From Spongilla lacustris (taxonomy: Eukaryota; Porifera; Demospongiae; Spongillida; Spongillidae), in NCBI GenBank assembly GCA_949361645.1, contig OX442431.1:1669122-1733121 (forward strand): DNA of 64,000 nucleotides, read 5' to 3'. The notes beneath the pieces are model-generated. The model was not told the DNA's origin. It saw only the letters and a program-made list of their open reading frames with translations, and ran no database searches. The translations under genes were made by a program, and so were the position numbers. Shown here one piece after another: positions 33,501 to 45,938 of the stretch; positions within the stretch are counted from its first letter, which is position 1, and each line of letters starts with the position of its first letter.

Positions 33501-33680
33501 ATCGTACAGAGTAGGTTGGAGTGCAGTAATGAGAGAGCCCACACCATGGTTGACACTGTTTGCTGTAAGGAATAGCTGTAGGGCGCAGCACAAGGGATTC
33601 GATGGAGTCCCACTAAAATGAAGGTCCACTCCTTGGCTGACACTGTGTTTGCTGTAAGGAATAGTTGTGGGGGGGGGAGG
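30600..33680 (-). repeat. Right-arm tandem array, same units inverted
   Basis: The reverse-complement units of the left array, about 630 bp longer. The segment 30770-31190 is a clean run with a period near 127 bp. Two copies of an extra piece, GGTTGGAGACGAAAGTTTTC, at about 32745 and 33443 are absent from the left arm. Confidence 0.93.
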
Positions 33681-35156
33681 GGGGGGGGGGCGGGCGTAGG
33701 GTGGAGTCCACTGAATAGTACGGGGTAGGGTGGAGTTGAGTAATACGAGGGTCCACTTCATGGCTGACTAGGTTCACTGTAAGGAATAGTAGTAGGGCTT
33801 AGCACAGGGGTAGCGCCCATTCAAAACCACATCATGGCTGACACTGATCACTGTAAGGAATAGCTATAGAGTGCACTCCACAACTGCTTGCAAAGTTACA
33901 TACTTGTCTGCCTGCTTCTCAGCTGTCAGTGTCCACTGCTGTGAGGTTCTACCATATTGTCCGATCTACAGTTGTCTGCCTGCCATATGATCCACTCCGA
34001 TGTCTGCCGCAGGGTCCACTCAGTAGGGTCCACTCAATACAGTATAGATGTCTGCAGTAGAGTCCTTACCATACAGTACAGTGTTGATGTCTGCCGTAGG
34101 GTCCACTACCTACATGTATTGTCTACTATATGGTCCACTCCACACTTGTTGGTAGTTGTTCCACTGTCTTCTGGACACACCTATCTGCCTGCCATCTCTA
34201 CAGCTGGTTACTGCACTCTGGATTCCACTGTGGAATCCATTCCACAGCTGTGCCTGGCTTTTTTGATAGTATAGTTATGAACTTTTCCCTTTGGGGTCCA
34301 TTACATAGCTGCCTGCCTGCCTGCCTGCCTTAGGTTTCGTCTGCTGTAGTGCTCATTCCACTGCTGTCTGCCGTAAAGTCCACTCCGCGTACTGGTCACA
34401 TGCAGTTACTCCACTGTTTGCTCCGCAGCTATCTGCCATACTCCACAGCTGTCCACTCTGGGATCCAATACTCGTCTGCCTGCTCCACAGCTATATCATC
34501 TGCCTTCAATCGCTACCGCTCTCAAACTACTTCGTCGGATTGATCTTATATCTTGTCGTCTTCGCACCGTTCGAAATCATACGCTCAAGTCAACGTCTAA
34601 AACTTGAAGCGCAAAGCTTCTTCTGCAGGAAACAATTCAGCTAGGTCCCCAGACTATGGTAGTGGGTGGGGTGGTCGTTATAAATGTCCCAGCCCACAGG
34701 ATGTAGTTGAATATTCATGTTTCGGTGAATGGAAGCGGTTCGCGTACGTACAACGGCGCGATTCGAGCGGGAAAAGTGTACCAACTTTGCACCGCTGTAT
34801 CTCCGTAACGGATGACATAAAAATTAACGAACAGAACAAATCGATAGGTATATGACCTTTCTACCTAAAACCGAATCTGAAGCGATTTGATTACTCGTAC
34901 AGAAAGTTATGGCGGGTTTGAACCCGGCGGGGTATCGAACGTTGCAATACTGGCACGGAACAAGTGCAAGACTCCAAAATGTATTTTGTCATAGGGAAAT
35001 GGTGTAGTATGAAGTGCTGAAAATAGGAAGTTGATAGCGTTAACCGTTCGGAAGATATAGCGATTCAAACGAGAAGCATCTTTATAACATTTTATGTATA
35101 TACACGAAGCGCAATTTTCTCGGAAACTGTCCCATATATATATATACATGTATATG

Positions 35157-35985
35157 TGGGGACGAGATCAGATGCAGTGCCAATAGATCTCCCTCTTCTG
35201 AGTCTTCACGAGTCATGACGATGAACAGCTCCAGCTACAAATCAAAGTTAGTTCGCTTAGTGAATTTCGAACTAGCTGGTTTCTTGCATCAATCTCCCGG
35301 AGCTGATATTGCCGCGATCGCATTTTAATTGGCTTACTTAGTTACTAAACTCGCGATGGTGAAATGGAGGCTGCATGGCTGGTGGTGCATAAACTCCATC
35401 TGTGGTTCTACTCTTTGGCAATGGGTACGATTTGTAGGTAGACCTCAGCGTGGCCACACTAACTTAGGTCAGGACACGGCCATCTAGGTATGTGGTTAGG
35501 CCAAGCGATTTAGGCCTATATAGGTAGCTGTGGTTGTGTGCTGAGTGCATCTGGTGTGATGTGGGGTAGCTGTTGATGCATGCTGTACAGATCTGGTGTA
35601 ATGTGGATAGTTGTAGGAGGGTGTCTGGTGTGATGGGGGTAGCTTTGGTTGTGTGCACGTGATGGGGGTTGTGTGCCTCATGAGGGCACTGGTGTGATGG
35701 GGGTAAGTGTGTTTGTGTGCTGAGGGCATCTGGTGTTATGGGGTAGCTGTAGGAGGGTATCTGGTGTGATGTGTATATTTAGGTGGCTCAATGAGCAGAA
35801 AACCTGAATTAACCTAGGTATTCGGCTGGCAAATTGTCAAAACCTATTTGGAAAATTCGATTTTCTTTTTTCAAGTATTCGGAAAAATCGATTTTTAGAA
35901 CCAGAATAACCTGAAAAATCGATTAGTGTTTTAAAAGTATTCGGAAAAATCGATTTTCATTATTCAGGGGAGGTTACACACCCTA
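35157..35985. mobile_element. hAT-like element end (truncated copy)
   Basis: Shares about 800 bp with 44893-45676 and ends in the same terminus GGTTACACACCCTA. The subterminal region repeats ATTCGGAAAAATCGATTTT. The other end is missing. Confidence 0.75.
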
Positions 35986-36692
<707 letters not shown>

Positions 36693-36770
36693 CAGGAACA
36701 ATGCGGTATATCCGTACCGCCGTTACCGCTACTACGAGTTGTGAGAACATGATCAAGCCGCGGGGATTCA
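36693..36770 (-). pseudogene. Exon-1 relic of the secreted-protein gene family
   Basis: Minus strand encodes MFSQLVVAVTAV-like sequence followed by a GT donor, nearly identical to exon 1 at 45939. The rest of the gene is absent; the ANKFY1 duplicate begins within 20 bp. Confidence 0.75.
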
Positions 36771-36788
36771 TTATGATTCATTATTGGA

Positions 36789-39118
36789 CACAGGAAGCAC
36801 CACTGGTATTTGTGATGGTGGGAAGGTGTGAAGGAAGGTGCTGGGTTAGAAAGAAATACATTGGAAAGCCAAACTCTCGTAGCATCATTTTTCAAACAGT
36901 TCATAATACAAAACTTTCATCGTTAGACAGTTATAGGACACGTCGCTCAGGCTACATTAAAACTAAGAAAATTGAAAATTTAATCTGGGCCATAAAGTAT
37001 CCAATAATTTAGTGTGTAATTTGGGCACTAATCTGCTAATGGTCTGAGGTTCAGTGATGATGCACACACATACACACACATACATGCACACACAGTTACA
37101 TGTACATGTAGTACTGGCAAGGTGCATGTAGCCAATAAGCTTATTTGTGCATGGAGAATGATGCATATATTGAAACCTGTGATTACCATGTACATGTAGG
37201 CTTGTAGCTGTATGTATTTACATTGCCTCGGCACCCATTTGTACCTACATGTATGCTTCCACAATCCTCCGAACATCACGTGTTACTTGTATCTTTGTGG
37301 GCCTTTTAGCTGCGTTCCCTGTTTTCTAAAGCTGCATTTTAAAAAACGAAATCAGTATTGAATTAGTATGCCCCTGTACTTCATGCTCATTGAATAGACC
37401 ATCTTTGAATAGTACTTGTTACCTGATGTGGACCAATTTTGACTGAAAAGAACACTGTAATTAAACTATGCTACTGAGAGCACAATATGTTCTTATGTTT
37501 GCAGAATGTGTGTTTCTGTTTAGAAATATATATATACTGTATATATATATATGTATACATGTACATGTATATATGTTTGCAGAACGTGTTTGTCTTTTGG
37601 CATTTTCTATGACTGAACGTAATTATCTGTAGGATTTACACAACATATAATACAAGCCTAGCATAGTATATTGTGCTAACTTTTTTTAGGCTTCTATGGC
37701 AACCTTTAATCCTATGGTGTCACTTTTACTTGCACAAGAATTTTAATGAGGATTTAAAGTTGTCATTGCAGCCTGGCATTCAACAATGGTCGGAAGGCAA
37801 GGAATCACATCCTTTTGCCTTCATAATTCTCCCTGCCCATTTTTCATCTAGATTGTGTATAATTGCACAAAGGACACCATAGGATTCTATAGGATACCTA
37901 GGACATACATGTACATGTATAGGACCATAAGACATAGTGATTACTGTGTGGACAATCCTTAGGTCACTTCACTATTTCTCCATTCTCATACAGCCGCCAT
38001 TGTGGAAGACTTCTCTGTAAACAGTGTACAGTCAATCAGGTTTCCATTCTGAAGTTTGACCTCACCAAGCCTGTTAAAGTGTGTGAAATATGTTCAGACT
38101 CATTTGTTCTTGGGTCTTCAAGATGAAAGGCCTTCAGTTTGTGGGACTGGTTGTACCTGTTCTGCATATTTGGCTGTGTGTCTATGAACTGTACAGTTTG
38201 TTCTTAAGCATCATACATGTTACATGTAATTGTGATGAACCTTGGGACATGTACGTTTCTGACTGCCCTTGTTGATTGGTGTTTAACATGGTACATGTAC
38301 CTGCTATTTGTCCTTTTTTTTTTTTTGCATGATTCTTGATTAGCGGGGGTGATCACAAAATGTACGTACGTACCCTAAGGCTTTTAATTGTTTAGCCAAG
38401 GATATTATTACATGGATTAGAATCGTACATGTATAACATGACACTATCCTGGTTAGTCCCGGTATTGTGAACCACTTTTCTCAACAGGGGGGGATCAACT
38501 TATAGGAAGATTTGGTATATACTTTTTAAGCTTCTGATTCATCATTGTAGTGCAACATCATTTTCTATGGGTAATAGGCGTCTGGGAAAAAAAAAAACTA
38601 AGTGGGCACTACGGGACTAAAGAACGAGGATACATTTAGGAGACGTATTGAAAAAAAAAAGTTTTTTTGGTTAAATGAGTTCCTGAACTTTCACCTCATA
38701 CTGCATCAAATAACTACAATATGAAACGTTTTGTCAGATATATCCTCCATTGTTGGTTTTCGAAAATCTTTGGTATGTGTATGAGAAGAATGTACTCTGT
38801 AATGGGCATGTAGTTTAATTTGTGTGAATCCTTTTTACAAAGCCAAAATTCCTAAAGTCATTGTAGCCACTGATGAAGTTGAAGAAGATGGGGAGAACTT
38901 TACAATAGCAGGTTACATTGCTGGTGATCTAACTGAATACATGTACCATAATTCTAATCACTCAGCACATATAGTTATATGTGTACTATTTGGCAGAATA
39001 ACCTTCTTAGTCATGACCAATAGTAAGTGTCAGTTACTTACGGAAGTAAAATTCAATGCATCTCTGTGTATATGATATTAGCGAGACTATGTATTCTAAA
39101 GCTTTGATTAAGGCTGCA
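36789..39118 (+). repeat. Segmental duplication, copy B (ANKFY1 3' end)
   Basis: Matches 9889-12796 at very high identity. Differences are the absent foldback element, small indels in A- and T-runs, and a CACATACATGCACA insertion near 37060. Flanking sequence differs on both sides. Confidence 0.93.
37994..38126 (+). pseudogene. Duplicated ANKFY1 terminal exon (orphan half FYVE)
   Basis: Same length (133 nt), same frame, same TGA and same acceptor as 11710-11842; one synonymous change seen (ATC to ATT). Only 17 bases of the preceding exon are present upstream, so no complete FYVE domain can be made here unless spliced to another upstream exon. Confidence 0.9.
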
Positions 39119-39715
39119 CAGGACCTCACCAAGGTGAGGCTGAGTCTGCCATAAATGAAAGCAGTGGCCAGGGACTTGGTGCACCTCATGGGTAGGATGT
39201 GTAACCGGTTATCAGATTATTCGGATATTCGCAAAAACCATCCGTTCGAATAGTAATTTAGCATTACTCGGAAAAATCGTTGGATTTGTTCTATTCAAAA
39301 TAACCGGTTTGTGGATCTCCCTTCGGAGGTACTTAGGTATTCGTCGTCCGCATCGAAAATTCGCCCACAGGTGCTGATCCAGGAGTTTAGGAGGGGGGGT
39401 GGCTGGACCCGGGGTGGTAAAAGGGGGTGGGTGGGGGAGGGGGGTGTGCCCCCTCCCGTGCGAAGCGCGGAAGTTTTTTTTTACTGGCGGTAGATATCTT
39501 ATGCATGAAAAAGTGTTTTCTTTAGGACAGAGCAGGATCCTATTCCTCTGACTGCTCCTCATGTCTGCATGATCAGTGTTAGGAAGTTCAGCCGAGGAGG
39601 TTTTACACCCGTCATTTAGATGCTGATTGAGATATACATGCATGTATACATGTACTGCTTCCAGATCAAAATCTGTATCTGCATCATCATCCATAGATTC
39701 GGACTCGTAGGATAC

Positions 39716-39901
39716 CAGTGGCGGATCCAGGGGGGGGGGGGGGGGGTCTAAGGGGTCTAAAGACCCCCCCTCGGCCCGGACCAGTTATGAATAAATTAAC
39801 TTATGAATAATTAATTACATGATTGACGAGTTGAAAAACGAAGCGTTTATAGTGAACGCGAGTGAACTGATTATAGCATTCGACCCAAAGTGTGTGTGAG
39901 T

Positions 39902-39932
<31 letters not shown>

Positions 39933-40454
39933 TCTAAAGCCAAGGCCCTCCAAGCGTGCAGTGTTTTATTAGTATTACTGCTGCGCGATGGAATATTGCC
40001 GTGCGAGCAAGAAGTATAAGCGATCAAAACAAGATAGTTTACATCAGGAAACAGGTAGAGCTAAATCAAGTAGGTATATAATACTGTTAAAGGTAAAACG
40101 TGTGTGTCGTTTAGACCAGAATACGGTCACAATGGCTTTGCGTAGAGTTTTCTATTCGCTATCCTTATGCCTTATCCACGTTGACTCACGCAGGCTATAT
40201 TAATCAATTCGAATATTGCGCTTGCTAGCTATCAATAATGAACACACTTTAAAAGTATGCTTATTTTCAAGCTAAATGAACGCAAAAGTGAAAAAGCGGC
40301 GGGGGCTTCGCCCCAGGCCCCACTGGGGGAGCTTACAGCGCTCCCCCAGACCCCCTAGCTGTTACGGGAGGGGCATACCCCCTCCAGTACCTACCCCCGC
40401 TTGTGAGTATAGTTATTAGACCCCCCCCTTCCAGAAATCCTGGATCCGCCGCTG
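39716..40454. mobile_element. Non-autonomous hAT-like element, 5-bp TSD
   Basis: CAGTGGCGGATCCAGG at the left and CCTGGATCCGCCGCTG at the right, flanked by GATAC at 39711-39715 and 40455-40459. The interior has G-runs, a GT repeat and the GGGGGCTTCGCCCC motif common at hAT ends. No transposase is seen. Confidence 0.85.
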
Positions 40455-40786
40455 GATACACAAGTAACTGGTAGGCCAGATACTGATGGCTCGCTGTGAT
40501 CAGGACCTTTGAGTATTTCATTTTCCGAGTTTTACTTGATAAAGTCCAATAAGGACTTGCACTTCAACATCTTTGACGAAAAGCAGGCAAAATGAACTCA
40601 GTGAAAAATCTAATACGATGAGTGCACCTCAGGATGTCTGTACAAGATGCAATCTGACAGTCAAGAACATGAAATGATAATGTAAGATATCAGTACTGAT
40701 ATCTGAGCAAGACAGGCTTGCAGATGCTGTTTTAATTTAAAAATACTGTATGATTTAGTGTTGCTGGAGTAAGGAAAAGGAAACAG

Positions 40787-43394
40787 CAGGGCTGCCGTAG
40801 GCCGGCTAGGGGTCCGGCCTGAGGCCGGCCGGCCTGCCAGTCTGGCCTGACAGGTCGGCCTGGCAGGCCAAATTATTTGAAATTATAAATTTTAAAAGTT
40901 AATCAATTATGTTACGTATATACGTACGATGTCAATCAACGAAGCGTGTCCGTCGGTTTCAACGATTCCTATAGTAATACCTTCTGCTCAGCGACTCAAA
41001 CCTGTTTCAAACCCTGATCTGTGGGAATACAATCCCGAGGAACTCGTGAGATTCACGCCATTGCGAAAGTTTAGTAGTAGTGCAAACACATCCGCTGTCT
41101 GGTCTCATTTCAAGATCCATACATCAAAGGAGTACGCAGATAAAGCTTGGTGTGATTACTGCCACAGGCCGTTCTCCAGGGAACACTTCACTTTGTCTAG
41201 ACACATTGAAAGGCATCACAAGGACCAGATGAAAAATGCCGAAGTCTCAGTAGTTTGTTCCAAACAAGAGAAGACCATTTTAACGGCCAAGAAATCGCAG
41301 CTCGAGCAGTATTTCACAACGCAAGTCCCTTCTCTAACAAAAGTTGAGCATGACGAAGCCATGAAACTATTAGCACATGCATGGTGTGAAAATTTGCTCC
41401 CCCCAGTTCTTGCTGACAGCCTAACCTTCAGTGAGTTTGTTGCATGCATCTCAAGAGGTTCCTTCAAGATGCCTGGAAGGACGAAGGTTACCAAAATGAT
41501 AGATGAGTTGTATGAGGAAATGATGATGAAGCTAAAGGACATGATGAAGCAATCCAACTCGGTTTCACTGACAACTGATGCAGCAAAGATGCCAACAGGT
41601 GATTCATATGTAGCCATCACAGGCCACTGGATTAGTTCAGATTGGGAGCTGCTGTCAGCTGTCTTAGCTGTGAGTATCAGTAATGTTTCACATACTGCAG
41701 AGGAGATTGCAGCACTAGTACAGGAATTGGGGATCAAGTACACATTAGATGATAGGCTGGATGCAATTGCCACAGACAATGGTGCAAACTTTGTGGCTGC
41801 CATGGAAGACTTGTTGGAGAATGGGATATGTGAAGAACATGTGCGATGTGCTTGTCATACCCTCCAGCTGTCAATAAAAAATCATATTGATCCATCAAAG
41901 CCTAAAAATGGCTCCACACCAACAAATGCAACCAGTGAATTGATTGGAATCTTTCGTAAATTGGTGAATAAAATCCATGGTTCCACTTTGCTGACAGAAA
42001 ATCTTAGAAGTGCTCAGTCTGGAGGACCAATTACTAATCTCTTGGTAGAGATTGAGGAAGATGACGAAGCCTGTGGTGAGCACCTGGTCAACGAGATAGA
42101 GATTGCAGCTACATGCAGTGATGCTCCAGCTGCTGCTAGAGTTTCCTCACTTCATGCAACTCCACGTGGCCATACCCTTAAGCTCATTAAAGATGTGGAA
42201 TTCGACGTATTATATGCTAGCACGCTGTGTACTTCTTGCAGTCCCCCTCCGTAAATTGATTGAAGAACTTGGTCTAGGAGGGCCTACCAATGATGACTGG
42301 TCAGCTGCTCAATTGCTGTGCCACTTCATGAAGCCATTTCAAGTTGTCACTGATTATCTTCAGGGTGAAAAATACCCCACACTTGGCAGTTTGTCCAGAA
42401 AGCTATCACAGCTTATCTTGTATTTGAGCAGACCAAAACCACCACAATCATGGGGCTTAGGCAAGACCTGGGCTCAGCTTCCCAAGGCAGTGTCATGTAT
42501 GCGAGATTTTGTCCTGGCTGACATGAACAAGCGTTGGGATACAGGCAGTCTTCTTCTTGGGATGGCTGCAGTTGTGGATCCACGTCACAGAAGTTTAGAG
42601 TGGCTGACATCTCCACAACAGTGCATCATCAGACAACAACTGCTGGTGGAGATGTTTGCTGTAGCAGGGGTTCCTTCTGATGATGATGAAGATAGATTGT
42701 GCGATGAATCCAATATGCCAAAGCTCACCAAACGCAGACGATTTGAGGACTGTGATTTTCTAGATGATTATGATGATGAATCAACTAAATCTGCTGTTAG
42801 TGATGAACAACAATGTGTGTGTAGCAGCCTTTGCAACAGAGTTAAGGAGGAATATGATGCTTGGCTTCGACTCTCGGAGATCAGATCAGTAGATGTCATG
42901 GCCTCTTTAGATCCTTTGGAATGGTGGAAAATGCACAACACACAATTCCCCACTATTGCAAAGCTTGCTCGGAAGTACCTGGCTATTCCAGCATCATCCG
43001 CCCCATCAGAGAGAGTGTTTTCAAGAGCCAAGTTGATCCAGGAGCGACAGCGATGGAGCCTACTTCCCCAACGGCTGGAGGCATCAATTATGTTAAAGCA
43101 CAATGCATGGATGCTTCGAAAGAAATAAGCCAATGCTATTGCTGAATGTAACTGTTCCATATTTATTCGCATCTCAGAATGATTTATTATTATTTCACAA
43201 TCGATATATCATCTTCACTATTGCATTAATATTTGAATTCTGAACAAGAAGCAAGTCATGTACTGTATGCACGTATTGGCACAAAGAGGGGGCGTGGTCC
43301 GGCCTGACAGGCCAGGGGTCTGGCCTGACAGGTCAGGCCAGGTCTCTGGCCTGTCAGGCCGGCCTGACAGGCCAGCTGGCCTTTGGCAGCCCTG
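40787..43394 (+). mobile_element. Complete BED-finger hAT transposon, 8-bp TSD
   Basis: TIRs begin CAGGGCTGCC and end GGCAGCCCTG, flanked by perfect GGAAACAG at 40779-40786 and 43395-43402. Subterminal regions carry many GGCCTGACAGGCC motifs at both ends, probable transposase-binding sites. The element is 2608 bp and encodes one transposase. Confidence 0.95.
40929..43128 (+). pseudogene. hAT transposase with BED zinc finger, one frame break
   Basis: ATG at 40929. Residues 45-100 form a BED finger (WSHFKIHTSKEYADKAWCDY, then C and HIERHH). The RNase H-like core has LTTDAAKM and GDSYVAITGHW, a DNGANF element and CACHTLQLSI. The frame changes near 42195, where the end of the first frame (KLIKDV) is followed in a second frame by WNSTYYMLARC; a few bases appear deleted. 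The second frame runs to TAA at 43126-43128 with the dimerisation domain (YLAIPASSAPSERVFSRAKL). About 700 residues in total. Family knowledge: this enzyme cuts and pastes the surrounding TIR element. Frame break apart, all domains are present, which implies recent activity. Confidence 0.92.
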
Positions 43395-44325
43395 GGAAAC
43401 AGGCTAAATTTCAGAGACGTTGGCTTCAAGATTATAAATGGCTCAAACACGAAGGATGTCTCAAGAAGGTATCAATACTGTGGCTGTCAATTCACAAATC
43501 CTGTAGGATTTAGCTATGTATGCACAATCAACTGATCGTAAATGAGTATCTATCTTGGAGTATTATTCAAGTAATTTCTCGGACCTATTATGGTTTGTAA
43601 ATGATGAGCACACAAAAGCACCTAAACTACTCTTAATTTTCACTTTGAGATAGAAACAAAATGCATGGCAGGCACCAAGCAATGCAAAGAATTTTTGATT
43701 GAATTTTGAAGTTTTCCTTATTTAGAAGTATCAATCAATCATTCACACAAATGCACCATAGAAAGTTGCGTAGTGAATCAGTGTTGTATGAATAAATCAC
43801 AACTTTCATATGATGTTTTTGTGTAAATGATTGACATATTTGGTAACTTAGTATTATCATGCAGTTTAAAGATGTGCACTGGCAACTATATGCTTATGTA
43901 GCGATGCTATATGGACATATATTTTTGGTGTATCTACGTATGCGTGGGTGTTTAGCTGTGCAGCCCTACGCATGCGCTGGTAAATGTATATAAACCCTAT
44001 TATTGCCCTTTTATAGCAGTCTGCTGATAATTATACAATTGCTGTGATTTGCTATAAGACTCACTCGGCAATAGCACTACACGTACATTGATTTTTCTTT
44101 TGTGCTATGTACTAGTCACAATTATTATGCATGTATCAAAATAAACATCTGATCACACGAAAAAAACAAACAAAGCGTCATAATCTTTTTTCACCCCTAA
44201 ATGGAAGCTGTTGAACAGAAAAGCTATTAGCCCTCAACTGAACAGAAATTGCTGATAGTTTTCAATCAGTATTTTAGTATTCGTAAATAATTATTTGAGG
44301 AAGGGACCCTCTCTGGATCAGCCCC

Positions 44326-44380
44326 TGTGCATTCTTCGCTTACATGATGAAATTTTCATCATGTAAGCGAAGAATGCACA
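44326..44380. repeat. Perfect 55-bp palindrome
   Basis: TGTGCATTCTTCGCTTACAT and onwards reads the same on the other strand, with a single central base. It starts at the junction where the duplicated element tail ends. Confidence 0.9.
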
Positions 44381-45938
44381 TTATACTCACCTGAAAGAAT
44401 AAAGGAGAAATATCCACACTTAAATATTACACTTAGTGTAAATGATTGACATATTTGGTAACTTAGTATTATCATGCAGTTTAAAGATGTGCACTGGCAA
44501 CTATATGCTTACATTGATTTTTCTTTTGTGTTATGTACTAGTCACAATTATTATGCATGTATCAAAGTAAACATCTGATCACACAAAAAAAAACAAAGCG
44601 TCATCATCTTTTTTTCACCCCTAAATGGAAGCTGTTGAACAGAAAAGCTATTAGCCCTCAAACAGAAATTGTAGATAAAAAAATCAGTATTTTAGTGTTC
44701 GTAAATACGTTTTTGAGGAAGGGTGGCTAGCCACCCTATCCACCCTCTCTGGATCAGCCCCTGGCCCATTATTCGAATACCTTTTGATGACGATATCCGG
44801 ATACGCGTCGTTTACGATATTACACGTAGATTATAATTACTTCTAGCTAATTTGAAACGTAACGTTAATTAACGTCACTATTAATATATACGTGGGGACG
44901 CGATCAGATGTAGTAATTCGAACTAGCCAACAGATCTCCCTCTTCACGTGTCATGACGACGGATAGCTCCAGCTACAAATCAAAGTTAGTTCGCTTAGTG
45001 CATTTCGAACGAGCTGGTTTCTTGCATCAATCTCTGTGAGCTGATATTGCCGTGATCGCATTTAGGCCTACTTAGTTACTAGTATTTTCAATACTCGCGA
45101 TGGTGAAACGGAGGCTGCATGCTGGAGGGGCGTAAACTTCATCTGCGGTTCTACTCTTTTGGCATCGGGTACGATTTGTAGGTAGACCTCAGCGTATAAC
45201 TTAGGTCAGGACACGCCCATCTAGGTATTAGGCCAAGCGATTTGGGCTTATGTAGGTAGCTGTGGTTGTGTGCTGAGTGCATCTGGTGTGATGTGGGAGC
45301 TGTGGATGCATGCTGTACTGATCTGGTGTAATGTGGGTAGTTGTAGGAGTGTGGGGTAGCTATGGTTGTGTGCCTCATGGTGGCACGGATGTGATGGGGG
45401 TAAGTGTGTTTGTGTGCTATCTGGTGTGATGTGGGTAGCTGTGGGAGGGTATCTGGTGTGATGTGTACATTTAGGTGGCTCAGTGAGCAGAAAACCTGAA
45501 TAACCTAGGTATTCGGCGGGCAAATTGTGAAAACCTATTCGGAAAAATCGATTTTCTTTTTTCAAGTATTCGTAAAAATAGATTTTCAGTTCCAGAAAAA
45601 CCTGAAAAATCAATTGGTGTTTTAAAAGTATTCGGAAAAATCGATTTTCATTATTCAGGGGAGGTTACACACCCTAGTACTACGTGTTCTATTCGCACTT
45701 CTCAACGATGCTTAGATGTTCAATAGCACTAATGCCACTATAGTTGCAAGGTAAACATATCGAAGAGGCGTTGCATTCTTCCGACATGAAGCACGTCCCA
45801 ATGACTATCATTAATAGCTCAGAGTTCTAAATTTATAGTAGTGCCTGCGGCTATACTATTGTAATAATAATAATAATTTTAATATAAAAGTGACATTTTT
45901 GACTGGCTGTTCCACTTCCGAATCCCCGTGGCTTGATC

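Larger units (their letters stand above)
26010..35134. mobile_element. Giant foldback (near-palindrome) of 9.1 kb
   Basis: The outer tips match as reverse complements (TGGGACAGTTTCCGAGAAAA at 26010 against its complement ending 35134). Landmark pairs keep a constant coordinate sum of about 61145 from the tip inward to 27451/33698, so the outer 1.4 kb of the arms is almost free of indels. The inner arms are tandem arrays of unequal length, and the centre near 30150 is itself a hairpin. The tips carry the foldback family sequence found at 10.6-11.3 kb. No transposase is recognised inside; the many short frames in the arrays are not genes. Confidence 0.9.
39368..44763. mobile_element. hAT-like element with 5-bp TSD, host of two further insertions
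   Basis: Left end CAGGTGCTGATCCAGG (39368), right end CTGGATCAGCCCCTG (ending 44763), flanked by GCCCA at 39363-39367 and 44764-44768. It contains the elements 39716-40454 and 40787-43394. Its right portion is duplicated in tandem (43815-44327 and 44433-44763), with a 55-bp palindrome between the copies. Confidence 0.75.
39193..45676. mobile_element. Outermost hAT-like element of a nested stack
   Basis: Left end TAGGATGTGTAACC (39193-39206) and right end GGTTACACACCCTA (45663-45676) are inverted copies with one mismatch. The body is split by the element 39368-44763. No clear target duplication is seen in the flanks. Confidence 0.65.

Noticed and set aside
27480..33680. CRISPR-like array
   Set aside because: Units are 100-160 bp, vary in length and have no unique spacers. 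The setting is a eukaryotic genome.
27372..33761. Dozens of frames of 60-210 codons with YNYSLR, TPPYPLC and similar motifs
   Set aside because: They are translations of the tandem array units on both strands of the palindrome, with no consistent frame or start.
38824..39075. 83-codon frame (KVIVATDEVEEDGENFTIAG)
   Set aside because: It lies in the duplicated noncoding tail. The counterpart at 12527-12760 lacks the same start, and near-identity of the whole duplication gives no coding signal.
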